Shown here piece after piece: positions 43,515-51,339 of a stretch of DNA of 64,000 nt (position 1 is its first letter; every line of letters begins with the position of its first letter). The notes under the pieces are model-generated. The model made no database searches, was not told the DNA's origin, and saw nothing but the letters and a program-made list of their open reading frames with translations. The stretch is from assembly GCA_964645005.1 (NCBI GenBank), contig CAZXYS010000002.1, forward strand, positions 124,001 through 188,000, in the 5' to 3' direction. Made by a program: the position numbers and the translations under genes. The DNA comes from CAZXYS01 sp964645005 (GTDB taxonomy: Bacteria; Bacteroidota; Ignavibacteria; Kapaibacteriales; UBA2268).

Positions 43515-45173
43515 ATGGCAAGACGCAAAAAAGGACATCAGATTGACAAGAAAGGCATAGTAGATGCCTTTTCCGAAATGGCTAAGACCAAAAATATTGA
43601 CAGAGACCTGTTGCAGGGTATCCTGGAGGAGACTCTGTCGATGCTTATCCATAAGAAATATGGTCCGGAGGCGGACTTTGAGATAATTGTGAATATGGAT
43701 AAGGGGGATATCGAAGTATATCTCATGAGAACTATCGTAGAAGAAGTCGAGAACCCCGAGAAGGAAATATCCATGCAGGAAGTGCAGGAGCGTTCAAGTG
43801 ACGATAGTTTGGAAATTGGCGATGAGTTCATCGAAGAGATAACGCTTGAGAATATATCGGATAATTTCGGAAGAAGACTGATAACGCTTGCCTCGCAGAA
43901 TCTTAACCAGAGGATAAGAGAAGTCGAAAAAGATAATATTTATAATGAATATATTCAGAAACTCGGCGAAATAATAATCGGCGAGATATATCAGATACGG
44001 CGGAATGACATTCTCGTGATGCATAATAAGGTGGAAATGAGAATGCCAAGGGAAGAGCAAATCCCAAATGAGCCGTATCGCTATAAGAAAAATCAGACAA
44101 TTAAAGCGATAATCAAGGAAGTCAAGCGATCGGGAATGTCCGGTCAGCCGGATATAATTCTATCGAGGGCTTCCGAAGAGTTTCTGGCGAGACTTTTCGA
44201 GATCGAGATACCTGAAATATATGACGGTATAATTCAGATAAAAGGTATAGCGCGCGATCCGGGCGAACGCTCGAAGGTGGCGGTCGTTTCGTTCGATGAC
44301 AGGGTGGATCCTGTCGGCGCCTGTGTCGGCATGAAGGGGATAAGAATCCATTCGATAGTACGCGAGTTGAATAATGAGAATATCGATCTTATTCAATTTG
44401 CTGAGCACTCGGAGACATTTATTTCAAGAGCTCTTTCACCGGCTAAAGTTAAAGAAATAAAAATACAGGAAGAAACGCGGACAGCCTCTGTAATAGTCCC
44501 GGATGATCAGGTATCTTTGGCTATTGGTAAGAATGGTCAGAATGTACGGCTTGCATCAAAATTGACCGGCTATTCATTGACATTGATCAAAGAAGGCGGC
44601 GAGGATATTGATCTGACGGAATTCAAGGAAGAGCTGGGTTACGATCTTTACAAAGCCCTGACTGACGCACAGATTGAAACCGCAAGAGATTTCCTTGAAG
44701 CCGATCCCGAGTTCTTGCTTTCAATCAAGGGGATGACAAAGGATCTGCTTTTGGAGATGCGCCAGATCATGTTGACTGAGTTCGAAGAAGATGAATCGGA
44801 CGAGTATATCCAGGAATTGAACGCTATTGAAGATCATAATAAATTTCTGCAGGAGTTGAAGGAAGAATCCGACGAGAAACAAAATAATACTGAGGAAGAA
44901 AGTAAGTCAGAAACAAAAGAGAAATCAGAAACAAAAGGGAAATCAGAAACAAAAGGGAAATCAGAAACAAAAGGGAAATCAGATACAAAAGGGAAATCAG
45001 ATACAAAAGGGAAATCAGAAACAAAAGGGAAATCAGAAACAAAAGGGAAATCAGATACAAAAGGGAAATCAGATACAAAAGGGAAATCAGAAACAAAAGG
45101 GAAAGGAACTAAGAAAACCAAAAAATCCAAAAAAGATGAGAAAAGTGAACAAAGTGAAAAGGTAGATAATTAA
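43515..45173 (+). CDS. nusA: Transcription termination/antitermination factor NusA
   Basis: A 552-residue NusA from the ATG at 43515 (a TTG at 43500 would add five residues). An N-terminal RNA-polymerase-binding domain (about residues 1-130) is followed by S1 (RMPREEQIPNEPYRYKKNQ region), two KH domains with GACVGMKGIRIHSIV and VSLAIGKNGQNVRLASKLT GxxG loops, and an acidic helical region with a helix-hairpin-helix (PEFLLSIKGMTKDLLLEMRQ). The last 100 residues are unusual: eleven KSE/DTKG repeats from an exact 18-bp tandem array (44904-45101), then a lysine-rich end. NusA modulates pausing, termination and antitermination. It is the first gene of nusA-infB, with a promoter and a hairpin in its leader. 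Confidence 0.95.
   Translation: MARRKKGHQIDKKGIVDAFSEMAKTKNIDRDLLQGILEETLSMLIHKKYGPEADFEIIVNMDKGDIEVYLMRTIVEEVENPEKEISMQEVQERSSDDSLEIGDEFIEEITLENISDNFGRRLITLASQNLNQRIREVEKDNIYNEYIQKLGEIIIGEIYQIRRNDILVMHNKVEMRMPREEQIPNEPYRYKKNQTIKAIIKEVKRSGMSGQPDIILSRASEEFLARLFEIEIPEIYDGIIQIKGIARDPGERSKVAVVSFDDRVDPVGACVGMKGIRIHSIVRELNNENIDLIQFAEHSETFISRALSPAKVKEIKIQEETRTASVIVPDDQVSLAIGKNGQNVRLASKLTGYSLTLIKEGGEDIDLTEFKEELGYDLYKALTDAQIETARDFLEADPEFLLSIKGMTKDLLLEMRQIMLTEFEEDESDEYIQELNAIEDHNKFLQELKEESDEKQNNTEEESKSETKEKSETKGKSETKGKSETKGKSDTKGKSDTKGKSETKGKSETKGKSDTKGKSDTKGKSETKGKGTKKTKKSKKDEKSEQSEKVDN
44904..45101 (+). repeat. 18-bp tandem repeat, 11 copies, within nusA
   Basis: Exactly 198 bases of the unit AAATCAGAAACAAAAGGG with minor changes (first unit starts AAG and ends GAG). 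GAA and GAT alternate in pairs, giving an E-E-D-D pattern that repeats at 72 bases, which suggests larger duplications of four units. The array keeps frame in all copies, and unit number changes would stay in frame. Confidence 0.95.
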
Positions 45174-45213
45174 ATAATTTTTTAATTAATATTTTCAATA
45201 AAAACATAAATAT

Positions 45214-48200
45214 ATGGCAGCTACAAAAAATATAAAACTCTTTAAATTGGCTTCCGAGATAAATATTGGCAAGGATGCTATAGTGGATTATCTTCAGAAG
45301 AAGGGATTCGACATAGTTAATAAACCTACTAGTCAATTGACACCGGATATGGTGGAAGCTGTTTATGATAAGTTCAAAAGGGAACGCAGGGCTGCTGAAG
45401 TTCAACGAGAAAAGTTGGAGAAGCACAGGCAGTTTAGACGCAGTGTTTCTAAGGATACTAATAAAAAAGATAAGGCTGCGGAAGCTAAAGCAGAGCCGGA
45501 AACCGAGAAGAAAGCTTCCGAAAAAGCACCTGAACCTGAAGTTAAGAAGGAAGAAAAAGTTAAAGAGCAGGAACCGGTTGCTGAAGAAACCCAAAAAGAG
45601 GCTGCCGAACCAATAGAAGATAAGGAAAAGAAAGCCAAAAAACCTGAGAAAAAGGCTGAAGAAGTTGAGGTTAAAGAAGAAAAACCTGCTGAAACCGTAA
45701 AAGAGGAAGAACCTCAAGCAGAGGAAGTTGAAGCTAAGAAAGAGGAAGAAAAACATGCTAAACATGCAGTAAAGAAAAAAGAAACCAAAGCCAAGACAGG
45801 TAAACCGAAGAAGAAAGAGGAAGAACCTGAGAAAGTAGAAGAAAAAGTAGAAGCGAAGAAAGAAGTTAAACCTGCTGCTAAAAAGGAGAAACCTAAACAA
45901 GAGAAACCTGAAGCAGGAAAAAAAGCTGAAGAAAAGCTTGAAGCTGAAAAGGAATCTGAGCAGGAAGTTGAAGAAGTTGAGGATAAAGAAGCTCCAACGA
46001 AGAGACGTAAGAAGAAAAAGCGGCTTGTTGAGGTTGATCTTGACAGCGAATTTGATGATGTAAATCTTAGGGGGCTCAAAGTTGTAGGCAAAATTGAATT
46101 AGGAGAAGAAAAGCAAAGAAGTGCTAAAGGAAAAAAGCGGAAAGAATCAGAAGAGGATGTAAGAGATAAAACAAGAAAAGCTAAAGCAAAGAAAAAGGAT
46201 AGGAAGAAAAAAGAAGAAGTCAAAGCTAAAGAAGAACAACCAAAACCACCAAAAGATAAAAAAGAAGAGAAAAAGAAGCGGAAACGTAAGAAGTCTATTC
46301 GTGAGCAGATAAGCCAGGAAGATGTGGAAAAAGCGATCAAAGAGACGATGGCAGGCATGGAAAGCCATCATCAGGCAAGTCAGAGAACAAAATTCAGACA
46401 GAAAAAGAAGGCGGAAAGAGCGGAAAAAGAACAGAAATTATCCGAAGAGAAGGAAAAAGAATCTCATAGACTGCAGTTAACGGAATTCGTTACAACGAGC
46501 GATCTGGCGAATTTGATGAATGTCGGTGCCAACGAAATTATTGTCAAATGTATGAAACTGGGATTGATGGTGACTATCAATCAGCGATTGGATAAGGATA
46601 CGATAGCTTTGATCGCAGATGACTATGGATACGAGGTGGAATTCGTCGATCAGAAGTCCTTCGAAATGATTGATGAAGAAGAGGATGTGGAAGAGAATCT
46701 TGAGCCGAGATCGCCGATAGTTACCATTATGGGGCACGTTGACCACGGAAAGACTTCATTGCTGGACTTCATTCGAAGAGAAAACGTAGTCGCCGGCGAA
46801 GCAGGCGGAATTACACAGCATATTGCGGCTTATCGCGTCGAGCTTCCTGAAGAAAAATATATCACATTTCTGGATACACCCGGTCACGAGGCATTTACTG
46901 CTATGAGGGCACGAGGTGCGCAGATAACGGATATTGTCGTGCTGGTTGTTGCTGCTGATGACAGCGTCATGCCGCAGACACTCGAGGCTATCAGCCATGC
47001 CCAGGCAGCTAAAGTGCCGATAGTGGTGGCTATTAACAAAATTGACAAACCGGATGCAAATCCTGACAGGATCAAGCAGCAATTAGCTGATCAGAGTATA
47101 TTAGTCGAGGATTGGGGCGGTTCATTCCAGAGTGTTGAATTATCAGCCAAATCCGGCGACAATGTGGATCAATTGCTCGATAAGATACTGCTTGAGTCCG
47201 AAATGCTCGAATTAAAGGCAGATCCGGTCAGGAAAGCGCGGGGTGTGGTAATAGAATCGCATATGTCCAAAGGCATGGGGAATATTGCGACTGTAATCGT
47301 ACAAAAGGGTACCCTGCATATCGGCGATACGTTCGTGTCGGGAATATACTCCGGTAAGGTGAGGGCTATGTTTGACGAGCGCGGCAAGAAGGTTGACATA
47401 GCCGGTCCGAGTATACCTGTTGGCGTTGTTGGATTTGACGGATTGCCTGAAGCGGGTGATATTCTTACATCGACGGATAATGAGTCAGAAGCCCGACGTA
47501 TTGCCAATGAACGACAGCAGCTCAGACGCGAGCAGGAACTCAGACAGATACGGCATATTACTCTTGACGATATTTCCAAGCAGATACAGATCGGCGGCAT
47601 TAAAGATCTTAATCTTGTTATCAAAGGCGATGTTACGGGATCAGTCGAGGCACTCAGCGATTCATTAATGAAACTTTCAACTGATGAAGTCCGCGTTCAG
47701 ATACTGCATAAGAGTGTCGGAACAGTGAAAGAATCGGACGTTATGCTCGCAGCTGCTTCCGGCGGCGTTATCATCGGATTTAATGTAGGTTCCACAGCTC
47801 AGTCGCGGAAAATAGCCGAGAGAGAATCTGTTGAAATTCGTGATTATAACATCATTTATGACTGTATCAATGATGTTCAACTGGCTCTGGAAGGCTTGCT
47901 GACGCCGGATTACCAGGAAGAAGTTACATCCACTGTCGAAATTCGAAAAGTGTTCAAGATAAGCAAGCTCGGCAATGTCGCCGGTTGTTACGTGAAGGAA
48001 GGCAAGATTATACGCAATGATAAGGTAAGAGTGTTGCGTGACGGATTGTCGGTATATGATGGTTCGATTGATACACTGAAGCGCGAGAAGGATGATGTCA
48101 AGGAAGTCGATCAGGGCTTTGAATGCGGCGTTCAGCTTGCCGGATTCAATGACATTAAGGAAGGCGACATTATCGAAGGATACAAAGTCAAGGAAGTTAA

Positions 48201-48225
48201 GAGGACGCTGGAAAGCAGCCAGTAA
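45214..48225 (+). CDS. infB: Translation initiation factor IF-2
   Basis: A 1003-residue IF-2. Residues 1-50 hold the IF2 N-terminal helical fold (LFKLASEINIGKDAIVDYL). About residues 60-430 are a very long low-complexity region rich in Lys, Glu, Ala and Pro, longer than in most IF-2 proteins. From about residue 500 come the GTPase motifs: GHVDHGKTS (G1), ITQHIAAY (G2), DTPGHEAF (G3), NKIDKP (G4) and SAKSG (G5), followed by the domains that bind the ribosome and formyl-methionyl-tRNA. It begins 40 bases after nusA, in the conserved nusA-infB order, so the two are likely transcribed together. A CTCCTTAGTAAGGAG hairpin follows the stop. Confidence 0.96.
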   Translation: MAATKNIKLFKLASEINIGKDAIVDYLQKKGFDIVNKPTSQLTPDMVEAVYDKFKRERRAAEVQREKLEKHRQFRRSVSKDTNKKDKAAEAKAEPETEKKASEKAPEPEVKKEEKVKEQEPVAEETQKEAAEPIEDKEKKAKKPEKKAEEVEVKEEKPAETVKEEEPQAEEVEAKKEEEKHAKHAVKKKETKAKTGKPKKKEEEPEKVEEKVEAKKEVKPAAKKEKPKQEKPEAGKKAEEKLEAEKESEQEVEEVEDKEAPTKRRKKKKRLVEVDLDSEFDDVNLRGLKVVGKIELGEEKQRSAKGKKRKESEEDVRDKTRKAKAKKKDRKKKEEVKAKEEQPKPPKDKKEEKKKRKRKKSIREQISQEDVEKAIKETMAGMESHHQASQRTKFRQKKKAERAEKEQKLSEEKEKESHRLQLTEFVTTSDLANLMNVGANEIIVKCMKLGLMVTINQRLDKDTIALIADDYGYEVEFVDQKSFEMIDEEEDVEENLEPRSPIVTIMGHVDHGKTSLLDFIRRENVVAGEAGGITQHIAAYRVELPEEKYITFLDTPGHEAFTAMRARGAQITDIVVLVVAADDSVMPQTLEAISHAQAAKVPIVVAINKIDKPDANPDRIKQQLADQSILVEDWGGSFQSVELSAKSGDNVDQLLDKILLESEMLELKADPVRKARGVVIESHMSKGMGNIATVIVQKGTLHIGDTFVSGIYSGKVRAMFDERGKKVDIAGPSIPVGVVGFDGLPEAGDILTSTDNESEARRIANERQQLRREQELRQIRHITLDDISKQIQIGGIKDLNLVIKGDVTGSVEALSDSLMKLSTDEVRVQILHKSVGTVKESDVMLAAASGGVIIGFNVGSTAQSRKIAERESVEIRDYNIIYDCINDVQLALEGLLTPDYQEEVTSTVEIRKVFKISKLGNVAGCYVKEGKIIRNDKVRVLRDGLSVYDGSIDTLKREKDDVKEVDQGFECGVQLAGFNDIKEGDIIEGYKVKEVKRTLESSQ

Positions 48226-48236
48226 CCACCTTTTAT

Positions 48237-48257
48237 CTCCTCCTTAGTAAGGAGGGG
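48237..48257. repeat. CTCC/GGAG hairpin after infB
   Basis: The arms CTCCTTA/TAAGGAG are extended by C/G pairs, and the hairpin is followed by GGGAAAG rather than T. It resembles the first hairpin of the cassette at 12147 and is part of a repeat-rich gap (48226-48495) that also contains GCGAGCGAAGCGAAG and the 51-bp element. Confidence 0.6.
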
Positions 48258-48343
48258 AAAGAAGAAATTGGGTAAAAGTTTATAATTAATGGCTAAAGGT
48301 TAACGGTTAAGGGTTGAAGTTAAGAAAAAAGTGATAGTCAAAG

Positions 48344-48434
48344 ATGTCATTGCGAGCGAAGCGAAGAAATCTCAAAGAAAAATAGATTCCTGCCCTGCTA
48401 AAGCAGAATCTAAAGACATTCGCAGGAATGACAA
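48344..48434. repeat. Composite dispersed repeat before rbfA
   Basis: ATGTCATTGCGAGCGAAGCG (48344-48363, extending to 48373) is the same left end seen at 37194. It is joined to the second copy of the 51-bp element (48384-48434; two mismatches to 26634-26684). The two families are adjacent here, so the full element may be a composite with the 51-bp unit as its right part. Confidence 0.75.
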
Positions 48435-48495
48435 AATCCTACAGTGAGTCCGCGGCGATAATAAAAGTAAAGAAATAATTGGAATGAAATAAGTT

Positions 48496-48849
48496 ATGTC
48501 AATACGAGCGCAAAAAGTATCAAGTCTTATAAAACAAGTTCTGGCACAGCCGATAACGGAACTGGCGCATGAATATAGCGCCGGGCTGGCTACGGTCACT
48601 ACAGTAAGAATGACGGAAGACCTTCAACATGCGAAAGTGTACGTCAGCGTTTACGGCGGTAAGATGAAACCGGCGGAATTTCTGACTGTGCTGGAAAAAC
48701 ATAATGGTCAGATCAGGTCTTACGTCGGAAGTAATGTCCGGCTGCGCTTTACGCCGGAAATCCGCTTCTTCCTCGATGATACGCTCGATCAGATGGAACA
48801 TATCCAGAATCTGATCGATAAGGCAAGGAAGGAAGACGGCAGGGATTGA
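48496..48849 (+). CDS. rbfA: Ribosome-binding factor A
   Basis: A 117-residue RbfA with the type II KH-like fold seen in the family. It starts with a SIRAQKVSSLIKQVLAQPI helix, has the ATVTTVRMTEDLQHAKVYVSV strand-loop and ends in VRLRFTPEIRFFLDDTLDQMEHIQNLI. It assists maturation of the 16S rRNA 5' end and cold adaptation of the small subunit. It keeps its usual place between infB and truB, but about 270 bases of repeat DNA separate it from infB, so it may depend on read-through or on a promoter not seen here. Confidence 0.94.
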   Translation: MSIRAQKVSSLIKQVLAQPITELAHEYSAGLATVTTVRMTEDLQHAKVYVSVYGGKMKPAEFLTVLEKHNGQIRSYVGSNVRLRFTPEIRFFLDDTLDQMEHIQNLIDKARKEDGRD

Positions 48850-48988
48850 TTCAATTACGAATTAGGAATGAAGAAATGTCAGCATAGTGCAACTATGCGG
48901 AAGACGATCAATTTTTCCACCATTAGAAGCAGTATGAAAAGATGAGGACTTCATAAACTAACCTAAATTTATTATCAAATCCATAGAA

Positions 48989-49705
48989 ATGATATTATCC
49001 CGAGATATAATTGAGCAATATGAACAATGGCACGAGATTGCCCGCGAGAAGGGCGCTTTTGCGCTGATTGATAAGGATTTGGACTGGACTTCGATGGATG
49101 TGGTGGCTAAAATGCGGAATGTTACCAGGATTAAAAAGGTGGGACATGCGGGGACGCTGGATCCGCTGGCAACCGGTTTGCTGATACTTGGTTTTGGCAG
49201 AGCTGCTAAGAGATTGTCGGAATTTATGGATAAAAGCAAGACCTACAGAGGCTCTGTCAGGCTCGGCGCTGCCACGAAGACCGATGATTCCGAAGCTGAA
49301 GAGGAAAATGTAAAGGATGTAAGCCATATAAGCGAAAAGATTTTAAATGAAAGTGTAAAAAAATTCGTCGGTAAAATTTTACAAAAGCCGCCGGCGTATT
49401 CTGCGCGTAAAGTAAAGGGACAGCGAATGTACCGGCTGGCAAGGAAAAATGTCAAAGTGGAAGGCGCGCCCGCGGAAGTGGAAGTTCACAGGTTTGAAAT
49501 TCTTAATATTGATTTGCCTTACGTGGAAATTGAGGTGGAATGCGAGAAAGGCGTGTTCATTCGTTCTTTAGCAAGAGATTTAGGGAATGAACTCGACGTT
49601 GGCGGATACCTTGCTTCGCTTCGGCGTACAAAGATCGGCGGTTACGACGTGAGTAACGCATTGAAAATTGATGAAATTACAAAGAAAATTGCGGAAAAAA
49701 GCTGA
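48989..49705 (+). CDS. truB: tRNA pseudouridine-55 synthase
   Basis: A 238-residue TruB, which converts U55 of tRNA to pseudouridine. The catalytic region KVGHAGTLDPLATGLLILGFGRA contains the conserved Asp in GTLDPLA. Other motifs are DKSKTYRGSVRLGAATKTDDSE, PPAYSARKVKGQRMYRLAR and CEKGVFIRSLARDLG. Length is at the short end, without the C-terminal PUA domain seen in some TruB proteins. It follows rbfA by about 140 bases and precedes ribF by 12 bases, in the conserved order. Confidence 0.95.
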   Translation: MILSRDIIEQYEQWHEIAREKGAFALIDKDLDWTSMDVVAKMRNVTRIKKVGHAGTLDPLATGLLILGFGRAAKRLSEFMDKSKTYRGSVRLGAATKTDDSEAEEENVKDVSHISEKILNESVKKFVGKILQKPPAYSARKVKGQRMYRLARKNVKVEGAPAEVEVHRFEILNIDLPYVEIEVECEKGVFIRSLARDLGNELDVGGYLASLRRTKIGGYDVSNALKIDEITKKIAEKS

Positions 49706-49717
49706 GATTGACACAGC

Positions 49718-50692
49718 ATGTTTTTAGACAAAAATTATAATCGTGAAATGCAGGTCTATCATAATTTTGACGAAATAACAAGGAATGTGAACTCGGTAGT
49801 GACCGTCGGTACTTTCGACGGGGTACACTTGGGACATATGAAAATAATCGACAGGCTGAAGGAAGTCGCCCGTAAGGAAAATATGCGTCCGGTGCTGCTG
49901 ACTATCTACCCGCATCCGAGAATAGTCCTGCAAAAACCTGTTAACGGCGAACTGAAGCTGATAACCACTATGGAAGAACGCAAGAGAGTATTCGCCAGCC
50001 TTGGTATTGAACATCTGCTGATCGTCCCTTTTACCAAAGAATTTGCCAAAACGCCGCCCGAGTCCTTTGTTAAAGATTATCTGCACGGAAAAGTGGGTAT
50101 GAAGAAAATTCTTATCGGGCATGATCACATGTTCGGCAGGGATCGTGAAGGAAACGAAGACTTGCTGAGAAGATTGGGCAATGAACTGGACTTCAGCATC
50201 GAGAAAATAGGTCCCTACCAGGAAGGTGATACTGTCATTTCCAGCAGCAAGATCAGAAAAGCAGTTCAAAATCATGAAGTTGAGTTTGCAAATAAAATGT
50301 TGGGATATAATTTCTTTGTTTGCGGCAAGGTTGTTCGCGGCGATGGCAGAGGCAGGGCACTCGGCGTCCCCACTGCAAACATCAAACCGCAGGAAGAACA
50401 TAAGCTAATGCCTGGCAACGGCGTTTACTTCGTTAGATCAGAAATTCATGGGAAGCAGTATTACGGCATGTCGAATCTCGGTTTCCGTCCGACATTCAAG
50501 GATGAGAAAGAACTCGTGCTGGAAGTGAATTACTTCGATTTTGACAAAGATATTTATGATGATATCGTGGCGGTGGAATTTCTAAGATTTATCAGGAATG
50601 AAAAGAAGTTTTCCGGACCCGAAGAGCTTAAAGCACAACTCGACAAAGACAGGCAAGACTGCATGAATTTAATCAATAAGTATGAAAAATAA
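49718..50692 (+). CDS. ribF: Bifunctional riboflavin kinase / FAD synthetase
   Basis: A 324-residue RibF. The N-terminal half is the FMN adenylyltransferase with VVTVGTFDGVHLGHMKII (nucleotide-binding His-x-x-His-like motif), TIYPHPR and an IGHDHMFGRDREGN segment. The C-terminal half is riboflavin kinase with GKVVRGDGRGRALGVPTANI and the NGVYFVRSEI and SNLGFRPTF motifs. The two reactions convert riboflavin to FMN and then FAD. The ATG at 49718 gives the longest frame; the ATG at 49748 (MQVYHNFDEI) fits typical family starts better. Adjacent to truB, as in many bacteria. Confidence 0.95.
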   Translation: MFLDKNYNREMQVYHNFDEITRNVNSVVTVGTFDGVHLGHMKIIDRLKEVARKENMRPVLLTIYPHPRIVLQKPVNGELKLITTMEERKRVFASLGIEHLLIVPFTKEFAKTPPESFVKDYLHGKVGMKKILIGHDHMFGRDREGNEDLLRRLGNELDFSIEKIGPYQEGDTVISSSKIRKAVQNHEVEFANKMLGYNFFVCGKVVRGDGRGRALGVPTANIKPQEEHKLMPGNGVYFVRSEIHGKQYYGMSNLGFRPTFKDEKELVLEVNYFDFDKDIYDDIVAVEFLRFIRNEKKFSGPEELKAQLDKDRQDCMNLINKYEK

Positions 50693-50699
50693 AAAGAAA

Positions 50700-50731
50700 T
50701 TTGTTAATTAACTAATTAATCAATAACTTTG
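50700..50731 (+). promoter_or_regulatory. Consensus promoter before rpsO, TTTG-N20-TAACTTTG
   Basis: TTTG at 50700-50703 and TAACTTTG at 50724-50731 match the Bacteroidota consensus with a 20-base spacer. It begins eight bases after the ribF stop. Transcription would begin near 50738, giving a leader of about 100 bases before the rpsO ATG. Confidence 0.7.
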
Positions 50732-50838
50732 TAAATTATAGTAAATTGAAAATTTGTAATTAATAGTTTAATTAAAAGTCAGAATTTATTTATAAATCTG
50801 ATTTTAGATTGTAACATCTATTATTGGAGAAAAACAAA

Positions 50839-51105
50839 ATGGTATCAAAAGAAGAAAAAGCTGGAATTGTACAGAAGTATGGCGGAGAAGGAAAGAACTC
50901 GGGGAAAACGGAGGTGCAGGTAGCGTTGCTGACTGCCCGTATCAATGATCTGACGCAGCATCTTATCAACCATAAGAAAGATAAACACAGCCGCCGGGGA
51001 TTGATAAAAATGGTCAGCAAGCGAAGAAGACTTTTGGATTATCTTATGGATAAGGATATCCAGCGATACAGAAGTATTATTGCAGAATTGAAATTGCGTA
51101 AATAA
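50839..51105 (+). CDS. rpsO: 30S ribosomal protein S15
   Basis: An 88-residue S15 from the ATG at 50839, with a GGAG nine bases upstream; a TTG at 50824 would add five residues. Family landmarks are GKTEVQVALLTARINDLTQHLINHKKDKHSRRGLIKMVSKRRRLLDYL, visible as consecutive pieces across residues 23-75. S15 binds 16S rRNA helices 20-22 and is one of the primary assembly proteins of the small subunit. It precedes pnp, as in many bacteria. The leader before the ATG could carry S15 autoregulation, but no defined pseudoknot is claimed. Confidence 0.96.
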   Translation: MVSKEEKAGIVQKYGGEGKNSGKTEVQVALLTARINDLTQHLINHKKDKHSRRGLIKMVSKRRRLLDYLMDKDIQRYRSIIAELKLRK

Positions 51106-51196
51106 ATAATTCGAACGGCTTTGCAATGCCGTTGGCAAAAAAATGAAAGAAATTGATCATTCCCGCTATAAATCGCACAGGAAATTTGCTAAAATT

Positions 51197-51267
51197 ATCA
51201 AGGAGGATGCGCCACCGCTTCTTCCTTGATGTATGTTCAACAGTGGTTATAGCAGGGAACTGTTGAA
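51197..51267 (+). promoter_or_regulatory. Two hairpins in the rpsO-pnp spacer (pnp leader)
   Basis: ATCAAGGA/TCCTTGAT (51197-51230) and TTCAACAGT/ACTGTTGAA (51236-51267) are perfect arms arranged in tandem, without T-runs. In enterobacteria, pnp is autoregulated through leader stem-loops cut by RNase III and then by PNPase; these hairpins are in the right place for something similar. That is inference from position and structure only. Confidence 0.45.
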
Positions 51268-51339
51268 ATGAAATAAGTAATTAAAGAGCCTGCCAGGTAG
51301 AGTTGGACAGGTAAGTTGAAAATTAAAAGAAGAGACGAT

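Noticed and set aside
44824..45130. Two minus-strand frames of Leu/Ile/Ser and Phe/Val/Ser/Asp repeats
   Set aside because: They are complements of the 18-bp array in nusA.
45714..46358. Minus-strand frames opposite the Lys/Glu-rich region of infB
   Set aside because: They are the Ser/Phe-rich complement of low-complexity codons, not genes. The minus-strand frame at 45109-45900 is the same kind.
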